From: Antrihabitans spumae | GTDB taxonomy: Bacteria > Actinomycetota > Actinomycetes > Mycobacteriales > Mycobacteriaceae | NCBI RefSeq assembly: GCF_043944905.1 | Contig: NZ_JBIMSN010000034.1 | Span: 1 to 64,000 of the forward strand | Length of the DNA: 64,000 nucleotides | Direction of reading: 5' to 3' | Shown here: positions 15,949 through 23,337 of the stretch, one piece after another | Position numbering within the stretch: position 1 is the stretch's first letter | Layout of the letters: each line of letters begins with the position of its first letter | Made by a program: the position numbers and the translations under genes | Notes under the pieces: model-generated | Told to the model about the DNA's origin: nothing | What the model saw: only the letters and a program-made list of their open reading frames with translations | Databases searched by the model: none

Positions 15949-16806
15949 ATGAGTCAAGATGGAGGTATCGAAACGAAACCGACAGCAACGGAGTCACCCG
16001 CGTACACGGTGCGCGCAGTGGCGGAGCGGATCGGCGTGCCAACGCCGACCCTGCGAAGTTGGAGTCAGCGATACGGAGTCGGTCCGCAGGGTCATCAGAG
16101 CGGGCGGCACCGCTACTACACCGAGGCCGACATCGCGATACTCGAGCAGATGGTTGCCCTCATGCGAGCGGGTGCCAGTCCGGGTAGTGCCGCGCGCGCA
16201 GCAACCGGCGGGCAAGCCCCCGCGCCTGATCTCGGCGACACCGGCGCGCTCATCGAGGCCGCTTTCCGTCTCGACACAGTTCGTCTGCTTCGGATGCTCG
16301 AGGAGCACGTTCGCCACTACGGCATCGTCGCTACCTGGGACCACCTGTGCAGGCCCGCGTTCGGCATCATTTCCGAACGGCAGTACAACGAGGGCGGCTG
16401 CATCGACGTCGAGCACCTGCTGTCTTGGACGATCGTGTCGACACTGCATCGAATGCCACAGCCGACGAAGCCCGATTCGGTTGTTCTGGTGTGCGCCGAC
16501 GTGGAGTCGCACACGATGCCGCTCGAAGTACTTCGCGCGGCACTGTCAGAAGCAAACGTCAGCGCTCGCATGCTCGGATCGCTCCCCTCGTCGGCGCTTG
16601 CCGACGCACTCACTCGAACCGAGCTGCCGACAACGGTCGTAGTGTGGTCGATGAGCAGCACTCCCGAAGCGATCGAGATGGTGAACATCGGCCTGCGCAA
16701 CGCTGCGAAAGTGTGGGTTGCCGGGCCAGGTTGGGACGATGTGGACCTGCGGTCCGACGTTTCCGTGCTCGGCAGTCTCGGCGAAGCCGTCGCGTTCATC
16801 CGCTAG
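15949..16806 (+). CDS. MerR-family regulator with B12-binding domain (LitR/CarH-like)
   Basis: A 285-aa regulator. The N-terminal MerR winged helix is YTVRAVAERIGVPTPTLRSW with RYGVG, then SGRHRYYTEADI. A helical cap (residues about 100-165) precedes a Rossmann-type cobalamin domain. Aligned by eye with CarH, the lower-axial His is kept (VESH) and so are Glu-His of the Wx9EH motif (DVEH), but the Trp position is Gln (ERQYNE). It may sense light by adenosylcobalamin, or have lost the photochemistry. Start: ATG at 15949; an in-frame GTG lies at 15943. No close Shine-Dalgarno is seen. Confidence 0.87.
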   Translation: MSQDGGIETKPTATESPAYTVRAVAERIGVPTPTLRSWSQRYGVGPQGHQSGRHRYYTEADIAILEQMVALMRAGASPGSAARAATGGQAPAPDLGDTGALIEAAFRLDTVRLLRMLEEHVRHYGIVATWDHLCRPAFGIISERQYNEGGCIDVEHLLSWTIVSTLHRMPQPTKPDSVVLVCADVESHTMPLEVLRAALSEANVSARMLGSLPSSALADALTRTELPTTVVVWSMSSTPEAIEMVNIGLRNAAKVWVAGPGWDDVDLRSDVSVLGSLGEAVAFIR

Positions 16807-16830
16807 GCCGCTCGAGTTCCACGTTGACGA

Positions 16831-18186
16831 TCAGCGAGCCTTGATCTGCTCGTAGCGCGCCAGTGCCTCGAGCCTTTCCTCTTTGTGGTCCACGATCGGC
16901 TCCGGGTAACCGTTCGGACGCCCCGCCTTCAGCGTGTGCACCGCTTTGCCGTCGACCTCGCGCAGCTCGGGTATCCAGCGCCGCACGTATTCGCCGTCGG
17001 GGTCGAACTTCTCGCCCTGCGTAGTCGGATTGAAAACCCGGAAATAGGGTGCCGCATCCGTACCCGTTCCTGCAGTCCACTGCCAGCCGTGCTGATTCGA
17101 TGCCAGATCCCCGTCGACAAGAAGGTCCATGAAGTGCTGCGCACCACGCCACCAGGGCAGGTGTAAATCCTTCGTCAAAAACGACGCCGTGATCATGCGA
17201 ACACGGTTGTGCATCCACCCCTGCGCGCGCAGCTGCCGCATGCCCGCATCGACGATCGGAAATCCGGTTCGACCTTCGCGCCAGGCTTCGAACGCCTCGT
17301 CCGCCGCTGCACCGGTGTTGTAATCGATCCTGTCGAACTTCTTGTCGAGATTGTGTCGTGCCGACCGCGGATTGTGATGCAGCACGTCGGCGTAGAAATC
17401 CCGCCACGCGAGTTCACTTCGCAGCGTCGCCGAGCTCGCATCCTCACCCCGAACGTCGGCAAGCAGCGTGCGCGGATGCACGCAGCCGTACTTCAGGTAC
17501 ACCGACATCCGGCTCGTCGAATCGAGATCCGCGCGATTGCGCTCGCCGTCGTAGCGGGTCAGGTCGTTCGCCACAAACGACTGCCACTGCTCCAACGCGG
17601 CGGCCTCACCTGCTGCCGGCAACTCGGTGGTCCCCAGATCTTCGTCGTCCGGCACCTGGATTCGACCCTCGATGTCGTCCGGAGCGAGCCACTTCAGCGT
17701 CGACGCGTCGGTCTTCGCAGGCGCACGCCAGCCGTGGTCGTACCACGCCCGCCGAAAAGGTGTGAACACCTTGTAGGGCGTCCCGTCGTCCTTGCGGACT
17801 CTGCCAGGAGCTACCGCGTACGGCGATCCGGTCTCGACCAGGTCGACGTCACCGAGGCCTTTGCGGACCGCAGCATCGCGTCGGGCACCGTACGGTCCGA
17901 AGTCGGCACTGACATGGACGCTGTTCGCACCGACCGCCGACGCAACCTTCGGCACCAAGTCCGCCGGATCGCCCTCGACAACGACCAACGAGCCGTTCAA
18001 CGCGTCGTCGAGCTCGCGCAGGCAGCGATAGAGAAAGGTCCGTCTGACAGCCCCCGCCGACCGCAGCAATCGATCGTCGAGGACGAACAACGCGACCGCA
18101 CGCGCCGACATATCCGCCGCGCTCAGGAGCGTTGGCAGGTCGGTCAGCCGCAGATCTCGCCGGAACCAGACGATCGATGTCTCCAT
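16831..18186 (-). CDS. phrB: Deoxyribodipyrimidine photo-lyase
   Basis: A 451-aa class I photolyase, repairing UV cyclobutane dimers with FAD and visible light. N-terminal antenna domain starts SIVWFRRDLRLTDLPTL; the FAD domain shows SRMSVYLKYGCVHPRTL, ELAWRDFYADVL, TGFPIVDAGMRQL, MHNRVRMITASFL, NQHGWQWTAGTGTDAAPYFRVF. Normal length and all hallmark segments present. Its 3' end lies 24 bases from the convergent LitR-like gene, consistent with a light-responsive cluster. Confidence 0.96.
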   Translation of the reverse strand: METSIVWFRRDLRLTDLPTLLSAADMSARAVALFVLDDRLLRSAGAVRRTFLYRCLRELDDALNGSLVVVEGDPADLVPKVASAVGANSVHVSADFGPYGARRDAAVRKGLGDVDLVETGSPYAVAPGRVRKDDGTPYKVFTPFRRAWYDHGWRAPAKTDASTLKWLAPDDIEGRIQVPDDEDLGTTELPAAGEAAALEQWQSFVANDLTRYDGERNRADLDSTSRMSVYLKYGCVHPRTLLADVRGEDASSATLRSELAWRDFYADVLHHNPRSARHNLDKKFDRIDYNTGAAADEAFEAWREGRTGFPIVDAGMRQLRAQGWMHNRVRMITASFLTKDLHLPWWRGAQHFMDLLVDGDLASNQHGWQWTAGTGTDAAPYFRVFNPTTQGEKFDPDGEYVRRWIPELREVDGKAVHTLKAGRPNGYPEPIVDHKEERLEALARYEQIKAR

Positions 18187-18260
18187 ACGTCCGAGAGTAG
18201 GTGCCCATCCCTTAAGCCCGCTTTAAGTCGGGGGCAAGTCCGGTCGAGGAATCTCGTCCC

Positions 18261-18584
18261 ATGCACATCGCCACCTACCCGGCATACGCGCCGGGTCACA
18301 TCGCCGCACTTCTTCCCGACGACGGCAGTGGCCGCGCGTTCCAGCTGCTGGTTGGCACGAACGTGGTTGGCCGCGGCCTCGATACCGCCTTTCGCCTCGC
18401 CGATCCGGGGGTCTCTCGACTGCACTTCGACATTCGCTGGGATGGCCACAACGCGGTGCTCGTCGACCTCGGATCCTCCAACGGAACCACAGTCAACGGC
18501 ATCCGCATCGACACCAGCTGGCAGCTGGTGCACGGCGATCAGATCAGGGTCGGCAGCACACTCGTCTACTTCAACGTGGGCTGA
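18261..18584 (+). CDS. Stand-alone FHA domain protein
   Basis: A 107-aa protein consisting mainly of one forkhead-associated domain, which binds phospho-threonine. The conserved residues are all visible: VVGRG, SRLHFDI and SSNGTTVNG. It probably reads Ser/Thr kinase signals. An imperfect CTTAA/TTAAG inverted repeat (18211-18227) lies upstream between it and the divergent photolyase gene. No kinase gene is nearby. Confidence 0.85.
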   Translation: MHIATYPAYAPGHIAALLPDDGSGRAFQLLVGTNVVGRGLDTAFRLADPGVSRLHFDIRWDGHNAVLVDLGSSNGTTVNGIRIDTSWQLVHGDQIRVGSTLVYFNVG

Positions 18585-18645
18585 CGCACGGGGGTCCTGA
18601 TGCACCGACCGGTGCGCACCTCCATGGACATGATTCGATGACCTG

Positions 18646-19056
18646 ATGACGCTCTCACCGCAGACGTCCGGACGCCTCGCCGCCGCCGTCCTGGTCGGCA
18701 TCGCCGGCTTCCAGGCTGCTCTTGCCGCTGGGGCGCCGCTCGGGGCGGCGGCCTACGGAGGTGCTCACCCTGGAACTGTGCCCAACCGACTCCGGGCGGT
18801 CAGCGCCGCGGCAGTCCCGATTTACCTCGGCCTGGCAGCGGTTGCGGTCGGCGCGGTCGGAACGCCCCGCGTCCGCGACGTGGTGACGCGGGTCGGCGCG
18901 GTGGGGCTTGCCCTCGGCGTTCCGATCAACCTGGCCTCGCCTTCGCTGCCGGAGCGCACGATTTGGCCGCCGGTCGCCGCCGCCGGTGCAGTCCTCCTTT
19001 GGCGCGCTGCGCCGCGGGCGAGCCTCGAAGGCAAGGCCGCGCCGGCCTCCAGCTGA
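18646..19056 (+). CDS. Small conserved membrane protein
   Basis: A 136-aa hydrophobic protein with about four predicted membrane segments (near residues 10-32, 55-75, 85-100, 108-120) and the internal motif GAAYGGAHPGTVPNRLRAVS. I recall similar uncharacterised proteins in actinobacteria but cannot give a function. No good Shine-Dalgarno precedes the ATG. The opposite-strand frame is Arg-rich and looks like shadow. Confidence 0.65.
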   Translation: MTLSPQTSGRLAAAVLVGIAGFQAALAAGAPLGAAAYGGAHPGTVPNRLRAVSAAAVPIYLGLAAVAVGAVGTPRVRDVVTRVGAVGLALGVPINLASPSLPERTIWPPVAAAGAVLLWRAAPRASLEGKAAPASS

Positions 19057-19073
19057 CATCGCGAGCGAGGTGA

Positions 19074-19607
19074 TCAGCCGAGGGTGGCAGCACCGAAGGA
19101 GACATCGAAGCGGTCACACCAGATACTGACGCTGGTGAGGCCGTCGATATCGACGCCGGCGGGTACGACGTAGTTGGAACTGCCGATATTGCCTTTGAGC
19201 TCGCCGAGATCTTCGTAGCGGCCGTCATCGAACACACGCCAGCCCGCGGTGCCGTCGACGACGGGGGCGTCGGTGAGGAACACCTTCAGCAGTGGGCCGT
19301 TGCTCGTATCGAGGTTTTCGATCCGTAGCACGCGGGTGCCGTCGGACAGCTCGAGCAACTCGACCGAACCGGTCGTCGTGTGTTCGTGACTGATGAACGA
19401 TCCCGCTGCGAGCACCACGGGCTCTGCGCTCGGTCGGCCGTCGGTCTGCGAAACGGTCGGCAAGGCCTCGTCGACGGTCTGATCGACGACGAGTTTCCAC
19501 GGTTCCAGCCAAAACGCGGCTACCGCGATCGCGACGGCCACAACTCCAAGCACAGAGAGGATGATGGGCCGCTTCAGAAATGGGCGGCGTGCGGTTCGAG
19601 TGTTCAT
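19074..19607 (-). CDS. Membrane-anchored DM13-domain protein
   Basis: A 177-aa protein with an N-terminal membrane anchor (RPIILSVLGVVAVAIAVAAFWL, basic before it) and an extracytoplasmic DM13 domain from about residue 60 (AGSFISHEHTTTGSVELLEL, LRIENLDTSNGPLLKVFLTDAP, LKGNIGSSNYVVPAGVD, SIWCDRFDVSFGAATL). DM13 domains are proposed to be redox or electron-transfer modules using a conserved Cys, here in IWCDRF. Start at ATG 19607; the longer frame upstream overlaps a separate small gene. Confidence 0.85.
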   Translation of the reverse strand: MNTRTARRPFLKRPIILSVLGVVAVAIAVAAFWLEPWKLVVDQTVDEALPTVSQTDGRPSAEPVVLAAGSFISHEHTTTGSVELLELSDGTRVLRIENLDTSNGPLLKVFLTDAPVVDGTAGWRVFDDGRYEDLGELKGNIGSSNYVVPAGVDIDGLTSVSIWCDRFDVSFGAATLG

Positions 19608-19651
19608 AGGAAGTCCAGTGTGTGAGTGCGCCGAATTCGTTACAGCCGTCC

Positions 19652-19795
19652 CTACATTCGATCCGTCGGGAACAGCGCGATGAAGGCGAACGCGAATCCG
19701 AGCATCCCGATCGCAATGAGTGCAAGCACCAACGAGAAGTCGGTGACCCCCTCGGTCCGTGTGGTGGTCGGGCTTTTGTCGTCGAAGTTCGTCAT
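19652..19795 (-). CDS. Putative 47-aa membrane peptide
   Basis: A short frame starting MTNFDDKSPTTTRTEGVTD and then a single 25-residue hydrophobic helix ending ALFPTDRM. It lies 44 bases upstream of the DM13 gene on the same strand and is probably co-transcribed with it. The hydrophilic-then-hydrophobic layout looks real, but no clear Shine-Dalgarno is present. Function unknown. Confidence 0.55.
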   Translation of the reverse strand: MTNFDDKSPTTTRTEGVTDFSLVLALIAIGMLGFAFAFIALFPTDRM

Positions 19796-19870
19796 GAGAC
19801 AAAGAATCGGCCGACCCCCTTAGCGACCCCTTATCGTCGGCTTAACCCACCTCTCGCAGCGGTTCGCGCA

Positions 19871-19912
19871 GGTAGCGGTCGCCATTACCTCTCGGGTAAT
19901 CGCCGTGCTACC
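19871..19912 (+). other. Nested inverted repeat upstream of the 99-aa membrane protein gene
   Basis: GGTAGC (19871-19876) pairs with GCTACC (19907-19912), and inside it ATTACC (19884-19889) pairs with GGTAAT (19895-19900) around a 5-base loop. It could be a leader hairpin or a protein site; 23 bases separate it from the ATG at 19935. Confidence 0.4.
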
Positions 19913-19934
19913 GCATCGGTTCTAGCGTCGCCTC

Positions 19935-20234
19935 ATGAGAAATCGACAGCCGAAGAAGACGACCACACATCCGCATCGAATGCTGCGTGCGGTGCTCCGA
20001 GCCGACCGGTCCGGCTCCGCGTGGGCGATCGGCCTCGCACTCGCCATTGCTCCGGCGATGATCCTGTTCGATCCGCTACGCGACATGGTGTGGTTGGTTC
20101 GCATCGGAGTCATCGGACTCGCGCTGTGGCTTGCTGCGCTCGGGGTGCTGATGGCGTGGGGACTGACACGCTCGGTGGTACGCGGTGAGGAGCTTCCGAA
20201 CGACTGGTGGATGTCGATGATCGATCCCCGCTGA
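19935..20234 (+). CDS. Small two-helix membrane protein
   Basis: A 99-aa protein with a basic N terminus, two membrane helices (near residues 30-46 and 53-78) and the C-terminal tail RGEELPNDWWMSMIDPR. No recognised domain. The Shine-Dalgarno is weak. Charge distribution and codon pattern favour this strand over the overlapping leftward frame. Confidence 0.65.
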   Translation: MRNRQPKKTTTHPHRMLRAVLRADRSGSAWAIGLALAIAPAMILFDPLRDMVWLVRIGVIGLALWLAALGVLMAWGLTRSVVRGEELPNDWWMSMIDPR

Positions 20235-20332
20235 CCTCTGATTTGAACCGGTCCGGGCCAGGTCGGACCCATTCGGGGTGCCGCATCGGCTGCTATCGTT
20301 GCAGGACGTTTCGTTGGGGGGTCGTCGCGCGG

Positions 20333-20366
20333 GTTTGCGACTCCAACTCTGGAGTACGACGCAAAC
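20333..20366 (+). other. 5' leader hairpin
   Basis: GTTTGCG/CGCAAAC (7 bp) encloses ACTCCA/TGGAGT (6 bp) with a 4-base bulge and an ACTC loop. It ends 2 bases before the GGAGG ribosome-binding site region of the gene at 20382, so it could influence translation. Confidence 0.4.
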
Positions 20367-20381
20367 AGGGAGGAAGATGCG

Positions 20382-20597
20382 ATGATCAACGGTATGAGTG
20401 ACGTGTCCGAGGCCGGGGCCGACGACGGCCTGCGCGCCAAAGAAATGGTCGTCGGGTCGGTAACCCACGACGCCATCGAACGTTGGATCACCGAGCGCGA
20501 GAACGCCGGCCGAACGATCGATCTGTACGAGCGCGACGCCGTCAAAGACCTCGCTCGATTCATTCGCAATCAGCTTCTTGCCGAGGGCCTCGCCTGA
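20382..20597 (+). CDS. Hypothetical 71-aa cytoplasmic protein
   Basis: A soluble, charged small protein with a C-terminal helical segment WITERENAGRTIDLYERDAVKDLARFIRNQLLAEGL. GGAGG lies 8 bases upstream of the ATG, a strong start. No recognised family. A second ATG 5 bases upstream is out of frame. Confidence 0.7.
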   Translation: MINGMSDVSEAGADDGLRAKEMVVGSVTHDAIERWITERENAGRTIDLYERDAVKDLARFIRNQLLAEGLA

Positions 20598-20685
20598 TCC
20601 CTTCACCGGGACAGGTTCACCGCTGCAACTATCTGGGTACGCCTGTAAGAAGCCCCGGACAGGGCGCTTCGAGGAGGCAAAACGT

Positions 20686-21180
20686 ATGGATACCTGGGTC
20701 ATTGTTGCAATAGTTGCGGTTGTACTCATCGCACTGATCGTCGCGGTTGCGGTAGTCGCGGCACGGAAACGTCCCGCTCGGCGACGCGCGGAAGCCGAAG
20801 AGATCAGGCAGCGCGCGTTCGAGGAAAGCTCTGCGATCGAGCAGCAGCGCGCCGAGGCTGCCGAGAAGCATGCCGGTGCAGTCCGGATGCGTGCCGAAGC
20901 CGAGCAGCGTGCGGCGGAGGCAGCACGGCTGGAGCGCGAAGCTCGCGAGCAGTCAGCAGCGACAGCCGACGCGCGTCAGAAGGTCGACAAGCAGTGGCAG
21001 CGCGCCGACAAGCTCGACCCGCGTACCGACCGCGATTCGGTCGCGCAGGGTCCGATCAACGCGCAGGGTCCGATCAACGCGCAGGGTCCGATCGATCAGC
21101 CGGTTGCACATCCGAACGACCAGCCAGGCGTCCGCCCGAACGACCAGTCGGGCATGGGCAGGACCAACCGCAACAACTGA
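20686..21180 (+). CDS. Single-pass membrane protein with coiled coil and GPINAQ repeats
   Basis: A 164-aa protein. One N-terminal membrane helix (residues 4-27, WVIVAIVAVVLIALIVAVAV), then a long Ala/Glu/Arg-rich region (residues 33-105) of coiled-coil character, then a hydrophilic tail with three QGPI(N/D) repeats. GAGGAGG lies about 9 bases upstream of the ATG. Topology suggests a cytoplasmic coiled coil held at the membrane. Function unknown; the longer frame upstream has no supported start. Confidence 0.75.
   Translation: MDTWVIVAIVAVVLIALIVAVAVVAARKRPARRRAEAEEIRQRAFEESSAIEQQRAEAAEKHAGAVRMRAEAEQRAAEAARLEREAREQSAATADARQKVDKQWQRADKLDPRTDRDSVAQGPINAQGPINAQGPIDQPVAHPNDQPGVRPNDQSGMGRTNRNN
21043..21096 (+). 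repeat. Three tandem 18-base repeats inside a coding sequence
   Basis: GCGCAGGGTCCGATCAAC at 21043-21060 and 21061-21078 and a copy differing in its last bases at 21079-21096, encoding the AQGPIN repeats of the membrane protein. Copy number may vary between strains. Confidence 0.85.
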
Positions 21181-21222
21181 TCGAGGGAGAATCCGCTGGG
21201 GTCGGCCAACTAAGCTGAGGCC

Positions 21223-21843
21223 ATGACCACCAGCGGTTTTCTGTCGCAGATCCTCGGTGCGTCGTCCGACGACGGCGATCCCGCGATCCTCGATGGCGCA
21301 TTGGCAGCTTTTCTCGACTTCGGCATAAAGCGAACGAGCATGGGCGAAATCGCAAAGCGGTCGGGGGTAAGCCCGGCGACGTTGTATCGCCGGTACGCCA
21401 GTAAGACAGCGGTCGTCGAGGCCGTCGGTCTACGCGAGGCGCAACGGTTCGTCACCGCTGTGGACAGTCGCGTAGACCGAAGCGCACCCGTCGAGGTTCA
21501 GGTGGCCGCCGGATTTTCGTCGTTCGTGGCAATACTGTCCGGCAATCTGCTGCTGCGACGGTTGTTGATCACCGAGCCCGACGTGCTGCTGCCCTATCTG
21601 ACGACCAACGGCGGACCGCTGCTCGCGCTCGGTCGCGCCTACCTGGCGGACTACATCGGCGAATTGCAGGGCAATGCCAAGCTGCGCGAGTTCGACACCG
21701 AGCAGGTCGCCGAGATCCTTGCCCGATTGGCCTTGTCGCTTGCTCTGACACCGGACGGAATCATTCCAGTCGAGGACGAAAAAGCAGCCCAAGAGTTTGC
21801 TCTGGCCCACATCGCCACGCTTTTGCGCATACCGTCCACATAA
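21223..21843 (+). CDS. TetR/AcrR family transcriptional regulator
   Basis: A 206-aa regulator. HTH: ALAAFLDFGIKRTSMGEIAKR followed by SGVSPATLYRRYASKTAVVEAV. The C-terminal domain is unassigned. The next genes are on the same strand after a small gap, so its target is not evident from position. A usable but weak start context; the start was chosen as the first ATG of the frame. Confidence 0.85.
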   Translation: MTTSGFLSQILGASSDDGDPAILDGALAAFLDFGIKRTSMGEIAKRSGVSPATLYRRYASKTAVVEAVGLREAQRFVTAVDSRVDRSAPVEVQVAAGFSSFVAILSGNLLLRRLLITEPDVLLPYLTTNGGPLLALGRAYLADYIGELQGNAKLREFDTEQVAEILARLALSLALTPDGIIPVEDEKAAQEFALAHIATLLRIPST

Positions 21844-21922
21844 CAATTTCGCGCAGCCTTTCGTTATCGTTCCGCAACCAGTCGCGGCGAGGTGCGTCGC
21901 AGGCGCTGGCACACTGAGGCAC

Positions 21923-22033
21923 ATGGTCATAGCTGCGGCAACACTCGGCTGGGCGGCTGTTTCCGTCCCTGTCGCACTGCTGCTCGGGCGCCTTTTCGGC
22001 AACGACGGTCGGCAAGACTCGCGCCCGATTTGA
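21923..22033 (+). CDS. Putative 36-aa membrane peptide
   Basis: MVIAAATLGWAAVSVPVALL then LGRLFGNDGRQDSRPI: one membrane helix and a short basic tail, preceded by GAGG 4-5 bases upstream. Small and without known relatives that I recall, so it could be chance. The rest of 22034-22227 holds no gene that I can see. Confidence 0.4.
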   Translation: MVIAAATLGWAAVSVPVALLLGRLFGNDGRQDSRPI

Positions 22034-22182
22034 GTTGCTACGGGGGTTTTCGACCACACCGACGACCCCATCGTTAGCTGCGCTATCAAAACTTTCGCCT
22101 CTCCCCGACCCCACAATCTTGCTAATATTCCGGCGTTTTGTGCTGTCGTCGCACCGGTCGCGGCCGAAAAGGCAGGGCTCCT

Positions 22183-22212
22183 TACGCGCAGACTTCGTAC
22201 GCGCAGACTTCG
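22183..22212 (+). repeat. Perfect tandem 15-base duplication
   Basis: TACGCGCAGACTTCG at 22183-22197 is repeated immediately at 22198-22212, just upstream of the ribosome-binding region of the DUF4185 gene at 22228. Confidence 0.85.
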
Positions 22213-22227
22213 AGATGAGGCACCGAG

Positions 22228-23337
22228 GTGAAGAAGACCAGTTCGATCGTGTTAACCGCTCTCGTGAGCGTCACTGCGTCGCTGGTGGTTCTCGCACCTC
22301 ATGCGGCCGCAAATCCCAACGCGATCAATCCCATTCCCGTCATCAACGGCACCAACGGTCTGCCGCAATTGCACGGCAGAACCCGAGCGGTGTTCCAGGC
22401 GACAGGTCTGGCGAGTCCTAACAACACGGCGAGCTACAACGTTCTCGGTACCGACCTCGGCATCATGTGGGACAACGGCGGCGGCGAGATGCTCACAGCC
22501 TTCGGAGACACCGCCGGCCTCGGCTTTCCGAACCTGCTGGCAGGCAGCATCTGGGCGTGGCGAAGCAACATCCTCGTCCGCAGCCACGATCGGAATCCAG
22601 CTGACGGCATCTTCTACGACAGTGTCGCGCGCGACATCTTCGGCCAAGCCAAAGATCTCGTGCCGAGCCCCAAGATCCCGTTCATCGAAATCAGTCGCAT
22701 CCCGACCGCAGGCGTTTCCGTCAACGGTGTCCAGTACCTGAGCCTGATGTCGGTCAAGACCTGGGATCAACCCGGACAATGGACCACCAATTTCGCCGGC
22801 CTAGCCGCATCCGGCGACAATGGCGAGAACCGGGGCGATCTGCCGCAGACGCATCGTCCGGCCGAAGCAGGCAACCGGAACTTCCAGATGAACGCGTTTT
22901 TGAAGGACGGCGGTTTCGTCTACGTCTACGGCACACCGCCCGGACGAAACAATCTTGCCCACGTAGCCCGTGTTCGCGAGAACGACATCGCCAATCTCGC
23001 CGAGTACGAATATTGGACCGGCAGCGAATGGAAAAAGGACGACGTCAACGCAGCCGCCCCGATCACGGGTGGGGTCGGCGAGCTGTCCGTTCAGTACAAC
23101 CAGTTCCTCGGCCAATACATCATGTTGTCGACCGATCCCTGGAACTCGGTGGTCATGATGCGTGCACCGTCACCGCAGGGGCCGTGGAGTCCGCCCGAAG
23201 TCCTGATCGACACCCGGGAGCTGCCGACCGCCTACGCCCCGTCGCTCTACCCGTACCAAACCGGGTCCGATCTCTATTTCCTCACCACCATTCACAACCA
23301 GTACAACGTGGTGTTGATGAAGACATCGCTCGGCTGA
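22228..23337 (+). CDS. Secreted DUF4185 protein, candidate endo-D-arabinanase (GH183-like)
   Basis: A 369-aa exported protein: signal peptide KKTSSIVLTALVSVTASLVV with cleavage near PHAAANP, then a DUF4185 beta-propeller-like domain (TDLGIMWDNGGGEMLTAFGDT, WRSNILVRS, FIEISRIPTAGVSVNGVQYL, QYNQFLGQYIMLST, LYPYQTG). I recall that DUF4185 was recently linked to endo-D-arabinanases cutting mycobacterial arabinan (GH183). If that holds, this enzyme would act on the product of AftD, encoded in the same window. GTG start. Confidence 0.8.
   Translation: MKKTSSIVLTALVSVTASLVVLAPHAAANPNAINPIPVINGTNGLPQLHGRTRAVFQATGLASPNNTASYNVLGTDLGIMWDNGGGEMLTAFGDTAGLGFPNLLAGSIWAWRSNILVRSHDRNPADGIFYDSVARDIFGQAKDLVPSPKIPFIEISRIPTAGVSVNGVQYLSLMSVKTWDQPGQWTTNFAGLAASGDNGENRGDLPQTHRPAEAGNRNFQMNAFLKDGGFVYVYGTPPGRNNLAHVARVRENDIANLAEYEYWTGSEWKKDDVNAAAPITGGVGELSVQYNQFLGQYIMLSTDPWNSVVMMRAPSPQGPWSPPEVLIDTRELPTAYAPSLYPYQTGSDLYFLTTIHNQYNVVLMKTSLG

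Noticed and set aside
21043..21096. Possible CRISPR-like repeats
   Set aside because: Three contiguous 18-base units without spacers inside a coding sequence; they encode protein repeats.
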